Shown here piece by piece: positions 52,403 through 61,252 of a DNA stretch of 64,000 nucleotides (the stretch's first letter is position 1; the number at the start of each line of letters is the position of its first letter). The notes under the pieces were generated by a model. It was not told the origin of the DNA, searched no databases, and was given only the letters and a program-made list of their open reading frames with translations. Location of the stretch: NCBI RefSeq assembly GCF_000832305.1, contig NZ_CP010537.1, positions 2,914,001-2,978,000 on the forward strand. The letters run 5' to 3'. The position numbers and the translations under genes are program-made. The DNA is from Cupriavidus basilensis (GTDB lineage Bacteria > Pseudomonadota > Gammaproteobacteria > Burkholderiales > Burkholderiaceae).

Positions 52403-53716
52403 ATGAAGAAGGAAACGGAAGGTGGCACTGTCCACCGGATGCGCTTCGCCGGGCGCCGCGCCACCTTGCGCGGCCTGGTGGCGCTGGGCGCGGCCACGGT
52501 TGGCGCGCAATCGATCCGGCCCGCTTCGGCGGCCGCGCGGCCGCTGAAGATTGGCTACGTGAGCCCGCGAACCGGGCCGCTCGCCCCGTTCGCGGAGACC
52601 GATGGATTCATGCTGCAGCGCGTGCGCGCAGCAATTGCGAACGGCATCTCTGTCGCGGGCAATGTGCATCCTGTGCTGATCATTGAAAAGGATAGCCAGT
52701 CGAATCCGAATCGCGCCGCCGAAGTCACGGCAAGCCTGATTAAGGACGACAAGGTGGATCTGATTGTGTCCGCGTGCACTGCGGACACCGTCAACCCCGT
52801 ATCCGATCAATGCGAGCTGAGCCGGATCCCCTGCATCACCACGAACTGCCCGTGGCAACCTTACTACTTCGGGCGAGGCGGCTCGCCGGCGAAGGGCTTC
52901 GAGTACACCTATCACTTTTGCTGGGGACTGGAAGACCTGATCGCGGTGTATACGGCCATCTGGGACAGCACCGGAGCTGCCACCAATCGCACCGTCGGCG
53001 CGCTCTGGCCGAACGATGCGGAAGGCAACGCGTTCAGTGACAAGGCATTCGGCTTTCCGCCGGCGCTTGCCGCGAACGGCTACAAGCTTGTCGACCTTGG
53101 CCGGTTCCAGCCAGGCGCCAATGATTTCTCGGCGCAGATCCGCGCGTTCAAGGCGGCAAAGGTGGAGATCGTGACGGGCGTCCTGCCGCCCGCGGCATTC
53201 GCCACATTCTGGAGCCAGGCGGCACAGCAGGGTTTCAAGCCGAAGATCGTGACCTTTGCCAAGGCACTGCTCTTCCCTTCCGCGGTTGCAGGACTCGGGC
53301 CGCGCGGTGTGGGCTTGTCCACGGAGGTCGCGTGGTCGCCGGCCTATCCCTATCGCTCCAGACTGACTGGCGAGACCAGTGCACAGTTTGCCGATGCTTA
53401 TGAAGCAGCGACCGGCCGGCAATGGGTGCAACCCCTTGGCGCAACGCTGTCCCTGTTCGAGGTCGCGCTCGATGTGCTCAGGCGGACCACCGTGCTAACG
53501 CCACAGGGCATTGTCGCCTCGATCCGTGCCACGGACTACGCGTCAGCCGTCGGTCCCGTCAAGTGGACCGGAAGCCCGGTCAAGAACGTCACCAAGACGC
53601 CGCTGGTCGGTGCGCAGTGGACCGCGGGCAACAGGCATCCACTGGATCTGCAGATCGTGAGCGCAACGCTCGCGAAGGATATCGGCGTGCAGAAGCGCCT
53701 GGCAATTCTCACCTGA
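52403..53716 (+). CDS. Branched-chain-amino-acid-type ABC substrate-binding protein
   Basis: 437 residues. A twin-arginine-like signal (AGRRATLRGLVALGAATVGA) is followed by a type-I periplasmic binding fold: LKIGYVSPRTGPLAPFAETD, LIVSACTADTVNPVSDQCEL, PGANDFSAQIRAFKAAKVEI. It heads a complete Liv-type transporter. Such systems in Burkholderiales often import aromatic acids or other catabolic substrates rather than amino acids. A run of ATG-containing repeats (catgacatgagcatgac) precedes the start. Expected ligand: the substrate of this cluster. Confidence 0.88.
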   Translation: MKKETEGGTVHRMRFAGRRATLRGLVALGAATVGAQSIRPASAAARPLKIGYVSPRTGPLAPFAETDGFMLQRVRAAIANGISVAGNVHPVLIIEKDSQSNPNRAAEVTASLIKDDKVDLIVSACTADTVNPVSDQCELSRIPCITTNCPWQPYYFGRGGSPAKGFEYTYHFCWGLEDLIAVYTAIWDSTGAATNRTVGALWPNDAEGNAFSDKAFGFPPALAANGYKLVDLGRFQPGANDFSAQIRAFKAAKVEIVTGVLPPAAFATFWSQAAQQGFKPKIVTFAKALLFPSAVAGLGPRGVGLSTEVAWSPAYPYRSRLTGETSAQFADAYEAATGRQWVQPLGATLSLFEVALDVLRRTTVLTPQGIVASIRATDYASAVGPVKWTGSPVKNVTKTPLVGAQWTAGNRHPLDLQIVSATLAKDIGVQKRLAILT

Positions 53717-53724
53717 GGGGTCGT

Positions 53725-54462
53725 ATGGATCATTGTGTCCTTTCCGCCGAAATGCTGGTGAAGCGATTCGGCGCGGTGACGGTTGCCGACAATTTGTCCG
53801 TCACGCTCGATCACGCCGAAGCGCTGGGCGTCATTGGCCCGAACGGTGCGGGAAAAAGCAGCTTCTTCAACTTGCTGAGCGGCAACATCCGCGCGGACAG
53901 CGGCCGTATCCTGCTGGAAGGGCGGGACGTCACCCATGCCTCTCCGAACGAGCGGGCGATTGCCGGGATCGGGCGAACGTACCAGATCCCGCGGCCCTTT
54001 TCCCAGCTCACGGTATTTGAAAACCTGCTCGTGGGCGCGTTCTTTGGCGCCAGGCTGGACGCGCGCCGAGCTCAGCAGCACTGCTACGAAACGCTGGCAC
54101 TGACCGGGTTGCTCCGCCATGCCGACAAACCGGCGGCTGCGCTGTCGCTGCTCGAACGCAAGCGGCTGGAACTGGCGCGAGCGCTGGCGACCCGCCCGAA
54201 GGTCCTGTTGCTCGACGAAATCGCGGGCGGCCTGACGGAGGGCGAGGCGGCGGAGCTGGTTGCGACCATTCAATGCATCCACGCCCAAGGCACCGCCATC
54301 ATCTGGATCGAGCACGTCGTGCACGCGCTCCTCGCGGTTGTTTCCCGGCTGATGGTGCTGAGCTTCGGCAAGAAGCTCATGGAAGGCGAGCCGTCGGCTG
54401 TGATGAACAGCGCCGCCGTGCGGGATGTGTATCTGGGTATCGAGGTGGAATCCCATGCTTAG
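53725..54462 (+). CDS. ABC transporter ATPase (LivG-type)
   Basis: 245 residues from ATG 53725, 9 bp after the binding-protein stop. Walker A GPNGAGKSS, Q-loop YQIPRPFSQLTVFEN, Walker B VLLLDEIAGGLT and switch His WIEHVVHAL are intact. The signature is LSLLERKRLELARAL, a common LivG-type variant of LSGGQ. Pairs with the next ATPase to energise the LivH/LivM pore. Confidence 0.9.
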   Translation: MDHCVLSAEMLVKRFGAVTVADNLSVTLDHAEALGVIGPNGAGKSSFFNLLSGNIRADSGRILLEGRDVTHASPNERAIAGIGRTYQIPRPFSQLTVFENLLVGAFFGARLDARRAQQHCYETLALTGLLRHADKPAAALSLLERKRLELARALATRPKVLLLDEIAGGLTEGEAAELVATIQCIHAQGTAIIWIEHVVHALLAVVSRLMVLSFGKKLMEGEPSAVMNSAAVRDVYLGIEVESHA

Positions 54463-55153
54463 CGTTCATGAACTCGATGCGTACTACGGTGACTTTCAGG
54501 CGCTCTTTGCCCTGAGCCTGACGATCCGGCAAGGCGAGTCGGTGGCGATCATCGGCGCGAATGGCGCCGGGAAATCGACCTTGCTCAAGGCAATCTCGGG
54601 AGCGCTCCCTGTCAGGCACGGCGCGATCCGCCTGCGCGAACACAGCCTCGGACGCGACAGTGCGGCGCAAGTGGTGCGCAAGGGCATTGCGCTCGTTCCC
54701 GAGGGGCGCCGCATGTTTCCGAGCCTGAGCGTGGAGGAAAACCTGCAGATCGGGGCATACGCCAGGCGGCCGGGTCCGTGGAATCTGGGACGCGTCTACA
54801 CGATGTTTCCCCGACTCGCGGAGCGGCGCCGGCAGAACGTGACGTCCCTGAGCGGTGGCGAGCAGCAGATGGTCGCCATCGGGCGTGCGCTCATGTCAAA
54901 CCCCTCCATGCTGATGTGCGATGAGCTGTCGCTGGGCCTGGCGCCCAAGATCATTCGAGAGATGTATGGCCACCTCGCAACCCTCAAGGAGGAAGGCACG
55001 ACTCTGCTGATCGTCGAGCAGGATATTCATCAGGCGCTTCGCTTCTCGGACCGCTACTACTGCATGCAGAAGGGGCGGGTCACGCTGTCCGGCAAATCCG
55101 CATCGGCCAGCAAGGAAGAGATCGGACGCGCGTACTTCGGAGAAGAACAATGA
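54455..55153 (+). CDS. ABC transporter ATPase (LivF-type)
   Basis: 232 residues from ATG 54455, overlapping the LivG stop by 8 bp. Walker A GANGAGKSTLLKAISG, Q-loop PEGRRMFPSLSVEENLQIGA, signature TSLSGGEQQMVAIGRALMS, Walker B MLMCDELSLGLAPKI and switch VEQDIHQAL. The stop overlaps the LivH start (ATGA). Confidence 0.92.
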   Translation: MLSVHELDAYYGDFQALFALSLTIRQGESVAIIGANGAGKSTLLKAISGALPVRHGAIRLREHSLGRDSAAQVVRKGIALVPEGRRMFPSLSVEENLQIGAYARRPGPWNLGRVYTMFPRLAERRRQNVTSLSGGEQQMVAIGRALMSNPSMLMCDELSLGLAPKIIREMYGHLATLKEEGTTLLIVEQDIHQALRFSDRYYCMQKGRVTLSGKSASASKEEIGRAYFGEEQ

Positions 55154-56022
55154 CGGACTGGATCGATGTGATCGTTCAGGGCATGCTTCTGGGCGGCCTC
55201 TACGCCTTGTATGCGAGCGGGCTGTCGCTCATTTTCGGTGTCATGCGATTGGTCAACGTCGCGCACGGCGACCTGATCGTGCTGGCGGCATTCCTTGCCT
55301 TTGCGATTCGCATCCCGGGGGCGGAGACTTCATTTGCCTCGCTGCTGCTAACCGTCCCGGTCATGTTTGCGATCGGCTATGTCTTGCAGCGCGCGCTACT
55401 GAACGGCGCCATGGGCGCCAACGTGCTGCGTCCGATGCTGCTGACGTTCGGCCTGTCCATCGTCCTGCAAAACGGTCTCCTGGAAGTATTCTCGGCGGAT
55501 GCCAGGAAGCTTCCTGGCGGCGCGATCGAGACAATGAGCCTGCCTCTGGGCAACGGCATCGCCGTCGGCATCCTCCCGGTGATCACGCTGCTGGCGGCCA
55601 TTGCCGTTCTTGGCGCGCTCCAGTTCATGCTGCGGCGCACCGCAATCGGACGCGCATTCAGGGCAACCTCCGATGACGCGGAGGCGGCTGGCTGGATGGG
55701 TATCAATCACCGCAACCTGTTCGCGCTGGCGACCGGCATGTCGATGGCCGTCGTCGGCATCGCCGCTGTCTTCATGGGGACGCGGGCGAGTTTCGATCCT
55801 GCCAGCGGACCGGACCGGTTGATCTTTGCGTTTGAAGCGGTGGTCATCGGTGGGCTGGGTTCGCTGTGGGGCACCCTTGCCGGCGGCATCGCGCTCGGCG
55901 TCGCACAGAGCGTCGGCGCATCGCTTGACCCCGACTGGCAACTCCTTGCCGGCCATCTGCTGTTTCTCCTGGTGCTGCTGATCGCGCCCAACGGAATCTT
56001 TCCCCAACGAGGCAACCAATGA
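55150..56022 (+). CDS. ABC transporter permease (LivH-type)
   Basis: 290 residues with about eight membrane helices. Family pieces: GLYALYASGLSLIFGVMRLV, NVAHGDLIVLAAFLAF, the EAA-like cytosolic loop RAFRATSDDAEAAGWMGINH, and FEAVVIGGLGSLWGTLAGG. It starts within the LivF stop and ends in an ATGA overlap with LivM. Confidence 0.92.
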   Translation: MTDWIDVIVQGMLLGGLYALYASGLSLIFGVMRLVNVAHGDLIVLAAFLAFAIRIPGAETSFASLLLTVPVMFAIGYVLQRALLNGAMGANVLRPMLLTFGLSIVLQNGLLEVFSADARKLPGGAIETMSLPLGNGIAVGILPVITLLAAIAVLGALQFMLRRTAIGRAFRATSDDAEAAGWMGINHRNLFALATGMSMAVVGIAAVFMGTRASFDPASGPDRLIFAFEAVVIGGLGSLWGTLAGGIALGVAQSVGASLDPDWQLLAGHLLFLLVLLIAPNGIFPQRGNQ

Positions 56023-57098
56023 GCGCACACCTGACATCTCCCTTGGCGCTGCCTGCCAGCGCGCCGAGGTTTTCGCGCACCGACGGCGCCTTTGCGGCCA
56101 CGGCCGTTGCGCTGGCCGCACTGGCTTTCGTGCTCGATGCGGGACAGCAGTCCATGCTCGTCGAGTTCTTCTATTTCGTCGCGCTCGCACAGCTGTGGAA
56201 TATCCTGGCTGGCTATGGCGGATTCATGTCGCTCGGACAGCAGGCCTACCTTGGCAGCGGAGGCTATGTCCTCTTTGCCCTGGCGATCTTCTTCAAGATG
56301 CCGCCGCTGGCGTCGATTGTCCTGGCCGGGCTATGCGCTGCCGGCATGGCGTGCATCGTCGCATTTGCGGTCTTTCGCCTGGCCGGCCCCTACCTGGCGA
56401 TCGGGACCTGGGTCATCGCCGAGGTGTTCCGGTTGGCATTTTCACAAGCGAGCGCGCTTGGAGCCGGGTCGGGAATCAGCATTCCCCTGGATGCGGTGCG
56501 CTCCCTTGACCTGGGCTGGATGAGTCGCGACATGTTGCTCTATCTCATCGCCCTGCTGCTTGCCGTCGCGGTGAACTATGGCGCGTACCGCATGCTCAGG
56601 TCGAAGTATGGTCTCGCGCTCTGCGCGATACGAGACAACGAGAGTGCGGCGTCCACCATGGGGATTCATCAACGGCACCTCAAGTTCGCTGTCTATATCG
56701 TGGTCAGCGCTGCCTACGGCATGCTGGGGGCGTTTATCTTCCTGACCAAGCTGCGTATTTCGCCCGCTTCCGCGTTCGACATCAACTGGACCGGCTACAT
56801 CATCTTCATTGTGGTGATTGGCGGAATCGGCACGCTTGAGGGCCCGATCATCGGCTGCATCATCTATTTCGTGATGCGGCAGTACCTTGCCGACACCGGC
56901 AGCACCTACCTGATTCTTCTGGGATTGATCGGCATCGTCGTGATGCGCTTCTATCCCAGGGGAATCTGGGGGGAACTCGCCGCGCGCCATGGCATGGCAT
57001 TTCTGCCCACGCGCTGGCACGCCCCGGCCAGGTACCCGGGTGCCCCGCCCGCCCGGGAGGGTGAAGGGCGGGGGGCGGAAGTAGCCGGCAACCGGTGA
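56019..57098 (+). CDS. ABC transporter permease (LivM-type)
   Basis: 359 residues. Helices include QLWNILAGYGGFMSLGQQAY, then the coupling loop CAIRDNESAASTMGIHQRHL and VIGGIGTLEGPIIGCIIYFV. The Pro/Arg/Gly-rich C-terminal tail is cytosolic. Completes the five-gene importer of the catabolic cluster. Confidence 0.92.
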   Translation: MSAHLTSPLALPASAPRFSRTDGAFAATAVALAALAFVLDAGQQSMLVEFFYFVALAQLWNILAGYGGFMSLGQQAYLGSGGYVLFALAIFFKMPPLASIVLAGLCAAGMACIVAFAVFRLAGPYLAIGTWVIAEVFRLAFSQASALGAGSGISIPLDAVRSLDLGWMSRDMLLYLIALLLAVAVNYGAYRMLRSKYGLALCAIRDNESAASTMGIHQRHLKFAVYIVVSAAYGMLGAFIFLTKLRISPASAFDINWTGYIIFIVVIGGIGTLEGPIIGCIIYFVMRQYLADTGSTYLILLGLIGIVVMRFYPRGIWGELAARHGMAFLPTRWHAPARYPGAPPAREGEGRGAEVAGNR

Positions 57099-57106
57099 TG
57101 ACCGAT

Positions 57107-57123
57107 ACGTGACGGCGTCACGT
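57107..57123. promoter_or_regulatory. Palindrome between livM and porin genes
   Basis: ACGTGACG-G-CGTCACGT has perfect 8-bp arms around one base, 8 bp after the livM stop and 66 bp before the porin ATG. Could be an operator for the porin or a short terminator stem; there is no U-tract. Confidence 0.45.
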
Positions 57124-57188
57124 TGCATGGGGCGCGCCGTAGTTCTCGCCCGCAGCGCAGCATACAAGAAAATAACGAGGAGACGACG

Positions 57189-58307
57189 ATGAAAACAACA
57201 AAGACGGTGAAGGCAAGATGGCTGCTGGCGCTGCCGTGTCTTGGATTCGGTGCCGGCGCTTGCGCCCAGAGCAGCGTATCCCTGTTCGGCATGCTCGATG
57301 CCGGCGTGACGTATGTGAGCAATCAATCCGGAAAACGAGGCGTATTGCTCGATACCGGGGTCTATGTGCCAAGCATTTTCGGCATGCGCGGGAACGAGGA
57401 CATTGGCGCAGGCAACAAGGTATTCTTTGAACTGGCCAGCCAGTTCAGCAATGACAATGGCGCAACGATTCCGTCGAACGGTTCGCTCTTCGCCAGGCAG
57501 GCACTGGTCGGTCTTGGCAATGTATCCTGGGGGAAAATTTCCCTGGGAAACCAGTATGACTTCATGACGGAATCCCTGTTGTTCGGCGGTCTTGACGGTG
57601 GCCTGCTATATGGCGGCTTCTACAATTTCCGCAATGGCCCGTTCACTGGCCTCGGCATTCCGAATAACCCAACGGGAGCGACCGACTTCGATCGCGTCGG
57701 CGCCTCCACGCGCGTGGCAAATTCCGTCAAGTATGTGACACCGTCAATTGGCGGCTTCACGCTTGGCGCCCTGTATGGTTTCGGCGAGGTCGCGGGCTCG
57801 ATAACCTCCGGGCGGACCGCCAGCGCCGGGGTGAACTATGAGCGCGGCCCGCTCGCGCTTGGCGCTGCCGTCACGGACGCGCGCTACAGCGCGATCAACA
57901 ATGGCCGGGACGGCATACGCAACGTCGGCGTGGGCGCGCACTATGGATTCCCTTCGGTGCTGGCCCACATTCTTTACACGAACACGCGCAACACACTCTC
58001 CGGTGCCATGGTCAACGTCGTGCAGGCGGGCGCAAACTGGACCCTGTCCGGCGCCCTGACACTTGGGGCCAACTACCAGTGGATGAAGGGAAACGCACAG
58101 CTCAGCCACAACAAGGCGCAACAGATCACATCGACCTTGATGTATGCGCTGTCCAAGCGCACCTCGGTCTACCTGGAAGGCGTCTACCAGCATGCTGCCG
58201 GCGACCACGGCGCGCAGGCATGGATCAACGGACTCTTCGGGCCAGACGCGGCGTCGTCCGGATCCAGTCAGACCATCGGGCGTATCGGGATGGCCACGCG
58301 GTTTTAA
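57189..58307 (+). CDS. Gram-negative (OmpC-type) trimeric porin
   Basis: 372 residues from ATG 57189 with GAGGAG upstream. Signal peptide KARWLLALPCLGFGAGACAQ; mature start SSVSLFGMLDAGVTYVSN is the standard Burkholderiales porin opening. The L3/neck motif region DFMTESLLFGGLDGG and the terminal strand IGRIGMATRF ending in Phe fit an outer-membrane beta barrel. N-terminal codons MKTTKTVK again show a short repeated pattern. Probably the outer-membrane entry for the substrate of this cluster. Confidence 0.92.
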   Translation: MKTTKTVKARWLLALPCLGFGAGACAQSSVSLFGMLDAGVTYVSNQSGKRGVLLDTGVYVPSIFGMRGNEDIGAGNKVFFELASQFSNDNGATIPSNGSLFARQALVGLGNVSWGKISLGNQYDFMTESLLFGGLDGGLLYGGFYNFRNGPFTGLGIPNNPTGATDFDRVGASTRVANSVKYVTPSIGGFTLGALYGFGEVAGSITSGRTASAGVNYERGPLALGAAVTDARYSAINNGRDGIRNVGVGAHYGFPSVLAHILYTNTRNTLSGAMVNVVQAGANWTLSGALTLGANYQWMKGNAQLSHNKAQQITSTLMYALSKRTSVYLEGVYQHAAGDHGAQAWINGLFGPDAASSGSSQTIGRIGMATRF

Positions 58308-58348
58308 GGTGACAGTCAGTTGGTGTTCTTTTTTTGAAGGAGATTCAA

Positions 58349-59035
58349 ATGGATTTGTCTGAAGCGCACGCCTTGCTCGATCCGGCTCCGCTTGCTCTGG
58401 AGACCGGCTATGAACGTCTCGCAAGCGGCGTCTTGCACGTGGCCTGCCGCACGGAACTACACGGCTGTACGGGGGAAATGTTTGAATGGTGGTTCCGCTT
58501 TCGCCCAAATACGCAGCAGTACATCTGGTGGCATCCGGCCGACCATGTCTCCAGCGCGTGGGCAGAGGCTCAGGATGGGACACATATCGGGTCCATTCAT
58601 CTGGTCGAGGAGCATTTCTCCGGATCGCCCGCGGAAAAGCTCGCCATTCAGTTTCGTCATCCCCATGAGTATTTCGATGCCGCGGCATACGACGAAGCCA
58701 GGGACCGCGGCGCCATCAGCGCGGCGGTTTGCGGCCGGGTCGGCATGGGCGATGCGCCTGCCCGCACCGGCAGTGGCGAAATACTTGGCGGCCGGCTGTT
58801 GCACATGGGGCGCGATACGCCATCGGGAATGGCGCTGAGAAGTCATTTCTACCTTGGCGAGGATATGCCCGCGCAAGGGCATGGCGCCGAGGAGATCAAG
58901 GCTGCATTTCCCGATGCGTTCGGACAGGCACTACTCATGCACTGCTACAACGAATTCACCTTCCTTTCCCGCTTTCTGCCCTCGCTCTATATTGCAGAGC
59001 ATCGGGATAGCGTCAAGGTTCGGCTTCCGTGGTGA
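58349..59035 (+). CDS. PhlG-like C-C bond hydrolase (diacetylphloroglucinol / phloretin hydrolase family)
   Basis: 228 residues from ATG 58349 with GAAGGAGA upstream; a TTG five codons earlier is ignored. The DAPG-hydrolase family signature is clear: EMFEWWFRFRPNTQQYIWWH, PADH (His62, His66), HLVEEHF (Glu87/Glu88), and LLMHCYNEFTFLSRFLP (His198 and Glu202, the His-x3-Glu zinc pair of PhlG). The family cleaves acyl groups from phloroglucinol rings (2,4-diacetylphloroglucinol, phloretin) giving phloroglucinol derivatives. It would supply the ring for the reductive genes upstream. Somewhat shorter than PhlG (about 290 residues). Confidence 0.85.
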   Translation: MDLSEAHALLDPAPLALETGYERLASGVLHVACRTELHGCTGEMFEWWFRFRPNTQQYIWWHPADHVSSAWAEAQDGTHIGSIHLVEEHFSGSPAEKLAIQFRHPHEYFDAAAYDEARDRGAISAAVCGRVGMGDAPARTGSGEILGGRLLHMGRDTPSGMALRSHFYLGEDMPAQGHGAEEIKAAFPDAFGQALLMHCYNEFTFLSRFLPSLYIAEHRDSVKVRLPW

Positions 59036-59203
59036 GGGACAGGGAAACTGTTCCGGCCCAATCATTTCCTTCGTTTTTTTGGGTCATGAACTAAACCGGT
59101 CATCGATTGGTGCGCAGCGTGGGCGAAGTCCAAGGCTGCGCATCGGTCGGCAGCCAAGGTCGTGACGGATCGAGGGTTGGCCGGCAGTTACACGAAAATA
59201 TTA

Positions 59204-59584
59204 TTATTTAGCCCTTGATATTGCACCGGTCATATACTCATTCAGATCACGAAAATCCTTTACCGTCCATGTGAACGCAGGTAGTTTTACGCCATTTTCC
59301 CGCAACGTTCTCGGAATCAGATCTCCGTTGGGACGGAGTATGACGGACGATACAATGACACCCGGATAATCGATCAAGCGTCTCTTGAAGGCAGACGTTG
59401 TAAGATCAGGCGTTGAAGGGGTGCTTTTATTGGCCAATGGTCCGGTGCCTTTAATATCAGCACCGTGGCACATAGCGCATCTCTGCAAATAAATGCTCTT
59501 CCCATTGATACTATCCGCAAAGGACATAGACGGCGTCAAAAGCATGATTGTCAATGCAGCGATGACGTTCTCTTTAGCTTTCAT
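59204..59584 (-). CDS. Small periplasmic c-type cytochrome
   Basis: 126 residues from ATG 59582-59584, or 128 from a GTG two codons earlier with better-spaced GGGAG. Signal peptide NVIAALTIMLLTPSMSFA. Haem-binding CAMCH near residue 37 and a later Met region (NEYMTGAI) as possible sixth ligand. A single class-I cytochrome c domain of the electron-carrier type. Less GC-rich than its neighbours. Not part of the plus-strand catabolic operon, and no oxidase or dehydrogenase gene is adjacent. Confidence 0.82.
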   Translation of the reverse strand: MKAKENVIAALTIMLLTPSMSFADSINGKSIYLQRCAMCHGADIKGTGPLANKSTPSTPDLTTSAFKRRLIDYPGVIVSSVILRPNGDLIPRTLRENGVKLPAFTWTVKDFRDLNEYMTGAISRAK

Positions 59585-59590
59585 GCGCAC

Positions 59591-59884
59591 CGCGCTCCCA
59601 ATGTAATCAGCTTGAATCAGCGTCTGGCGCTGTGAGAATTGCCACGATAGCCTAAAAATCTTCGCCCACGATCTTACCGGCTGGCTGCCGGTTGAAGCGA
59701 GCGCGAGAACAACGTCCGAGAAAAAAATCCCGGGCGATTTGGGGAGAAAAGGAGGACGACGGATCAGTCGTCCCAGATCGGCGGCGTGTGTATATCGTTG
59801 ATTCGTGAGGCGGAATGCTCAGGCGCCCGACTGGCCCAGGCTTGCGACGAGTCGGGTCAGAAAACCAAGGTGCAGGCCAACGTG
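59591..59884. other. Intergenic region between cytochrome c and gdhA
   Basis: Leader of the cytochrome gene (minus strand) and the 3' end of the gdhA transcript. No gene recognised. Confidence 0.5.
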
Positions 59885-59907
59885 CGTGGGCTCGCTACGA
59901 GCCCACG
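59885..59907 (-). terminator. Hairpin directly after gdhA
   Basis: CGTGGGCTC-GCTAC-GAGCCCACG has 9-bp perfect arms and a 5-nt loop, ending 2 bp from the gdhA stop codon. No U-tract follows; it is a terminator or 3'-end stabiliser candidate. Confidence 0.55.
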
Positions 59908-59908
59908 A

Positions 59909-61252
59909 TCAAACCACGCCCTGCGCCAGCATCGCGTCCGCGACCTTCACAAACCCGGCCACGTTCGCGCCCTCCACGTAGTTGATGAACCCGTCGGCTT
60001 TCTGGCCGTAGTGGATGCAGTTGCCGTGGATGTCCTTCATGATCGCGTGCAGCTTCTCGTCGACCTCGGCATGGTGCCAGGACATGCGCATGGCGTTCTG
60101 CGACATTTCCAGCCCCGAGGTGGCGACACCGCCGGCATTGCTGGCCTTGCCCGGCGCGTAAAGGATGCGCGCGGCCAGGAAGCGGTCCACGGCGTCCAGC
60201 GTGGCGGGCATGTTGGCGCCTTCGGCCACGCAGAACACGCCGTTGGCCAGCAGGCGTTCGGCGTCATTGCCATCCAGCTCGTTTTGCGTGGCGCAGGGCA
60301 ACGCCACGTCCGCCGGCACGTGCCAGGGTGTGCGGCCGGCTTCGAAGTGCAGGTCCTGCTCGGCGGCGAATTCCGCCAGGCGGCCGCGCGCCTCGTTCTT
60401 GAAAGCCATCAAGGCCGACAATTGTTCGCTGTTCATGCCCTTGGGGTAATGCAGCACGCCACCGGAGTCGGAGACCGTGAGCACCTTGGCGCCCAGTTCG
60501 ATCGCTTTCTCGGCGGCATACTGGGCCACGTTGCCCGAGCCGGACAGCAGCACGCGCAGGCCGCTGAAATCGCGCCCGCGGCGGTGCAGCATCTCCTGCG
60601 CGAAATACACCGTGCCGTAGCCGGTGGCTTCGGGCCGCATCAGGCTGCCCCCGAAGGCCATGCCCTTGCCGGTGAAGACGCTGGCGGAACTGTTTGACAG
60701 CTTTTTCATCATGCCGGCCATGAAGCCGACTTCCCGCGCGCCCACGCCGATATCGCCAGCGGGCACGTCGGTGTCCGGGCCGAGGTGGCGGTAGAGCTCG
60801 GTCATCAGCGCCTGGCAAAAGCGCATCACCTCGCCATCGGACTTGCCCTTGGGATCGAAGTCCGAGCCGCCCTTGCCGCCGCCCATGGGCAGCGTGGTCA
60901 GCGCATTCTTCAGCGTCTGCTCGAAGCCCAGGAATTTCAATACGGAGAGATTGACCGTGGGATGCAGGCGCATGCCGCCCTTGTAGGGGCCGATGGCTGA
61001 GCTGTGCTGCACGCGGAAGCCCCGGTTGACCTGCACCTGGCCGCGGTCGTCGGTCCATGCCACGCGAAACTGGATCACGCGCTCGGGTTCCACCAACCGC
61101 TCCAGCAAGGCCTGTTCGCCGTAGCGCGGATGCTGCTCGACGAAGGGCCAGAGCGTCATCATGACTTCCTTCACGGCCTGGAGGAATTCGGGCTGGTCGG
61201 GGTCGCGCCGGGCAACGCCGGCCAGGAATGTTTCAAGGGAGGCAGATGTCAC
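59909..61252 (-). CDS. gdhA: NADP-specific glutamate dehydrogenase
   Basis: Forms glutamate from 2-oxoglutarate and ammonia with NADPH. GTG at 61250-61252 (AAAGAGA upstream) gives 447 residues, the same length as Escherichia coli GdhA; the longer frame adds non-family sequence. Substrate domain: IQFRVAWTDDRGQVQVNRGF, SSAIGPYKGGMRLH, TLPMGGGKGGSDFDPKGKSD (catalytic Lys). Cofactor domain: VLLSGSGNVAQYAAEKAIEL, then VLTVSDSGG. C-terminal: MRMSWHHAEVDEKLH. A long inverted repeat lies in its upstream region. Confidence 0.95.
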   Translation of the reverse strand: MTSASLETFLAGVARRDPDQPEFLQAVKEVMMTLWPFVEQHPRYGEQALLERLVEPERVIQFRVAWTDDRGQVQVNRGFRVQHSSAIGPYKGGMRLHPTVNLSVLKFLGFEQTLKNALTTLPMGGGKGGSDFDPKGKSDGEVMRFCQALMTELYRHLGPDTDVPAGDIGVGAREVGFMAGMMKKLSNSSASVFTGKGMAFGGSLMRPEATGYGTVYFAQEMLHRRGRDFSGLRVLLSGSGNVAQYAAEKAIELGAKVLTVSDSGGVLHYPKGMNSEQLSALMAFKNEARGRLAEFAAEQDLHFEAGRTPWHVPADVALPCATQNELDGNDAERLLANGVFCVAEGANMPATLDAVDRFLAARILYAPGKASNAGGVATSGLEMSQNAMRMSWHHAEVDEKLHAIMKDIHGNCIHYGQKADGFINYVEGANVAGFVKVADAMLAQGVV

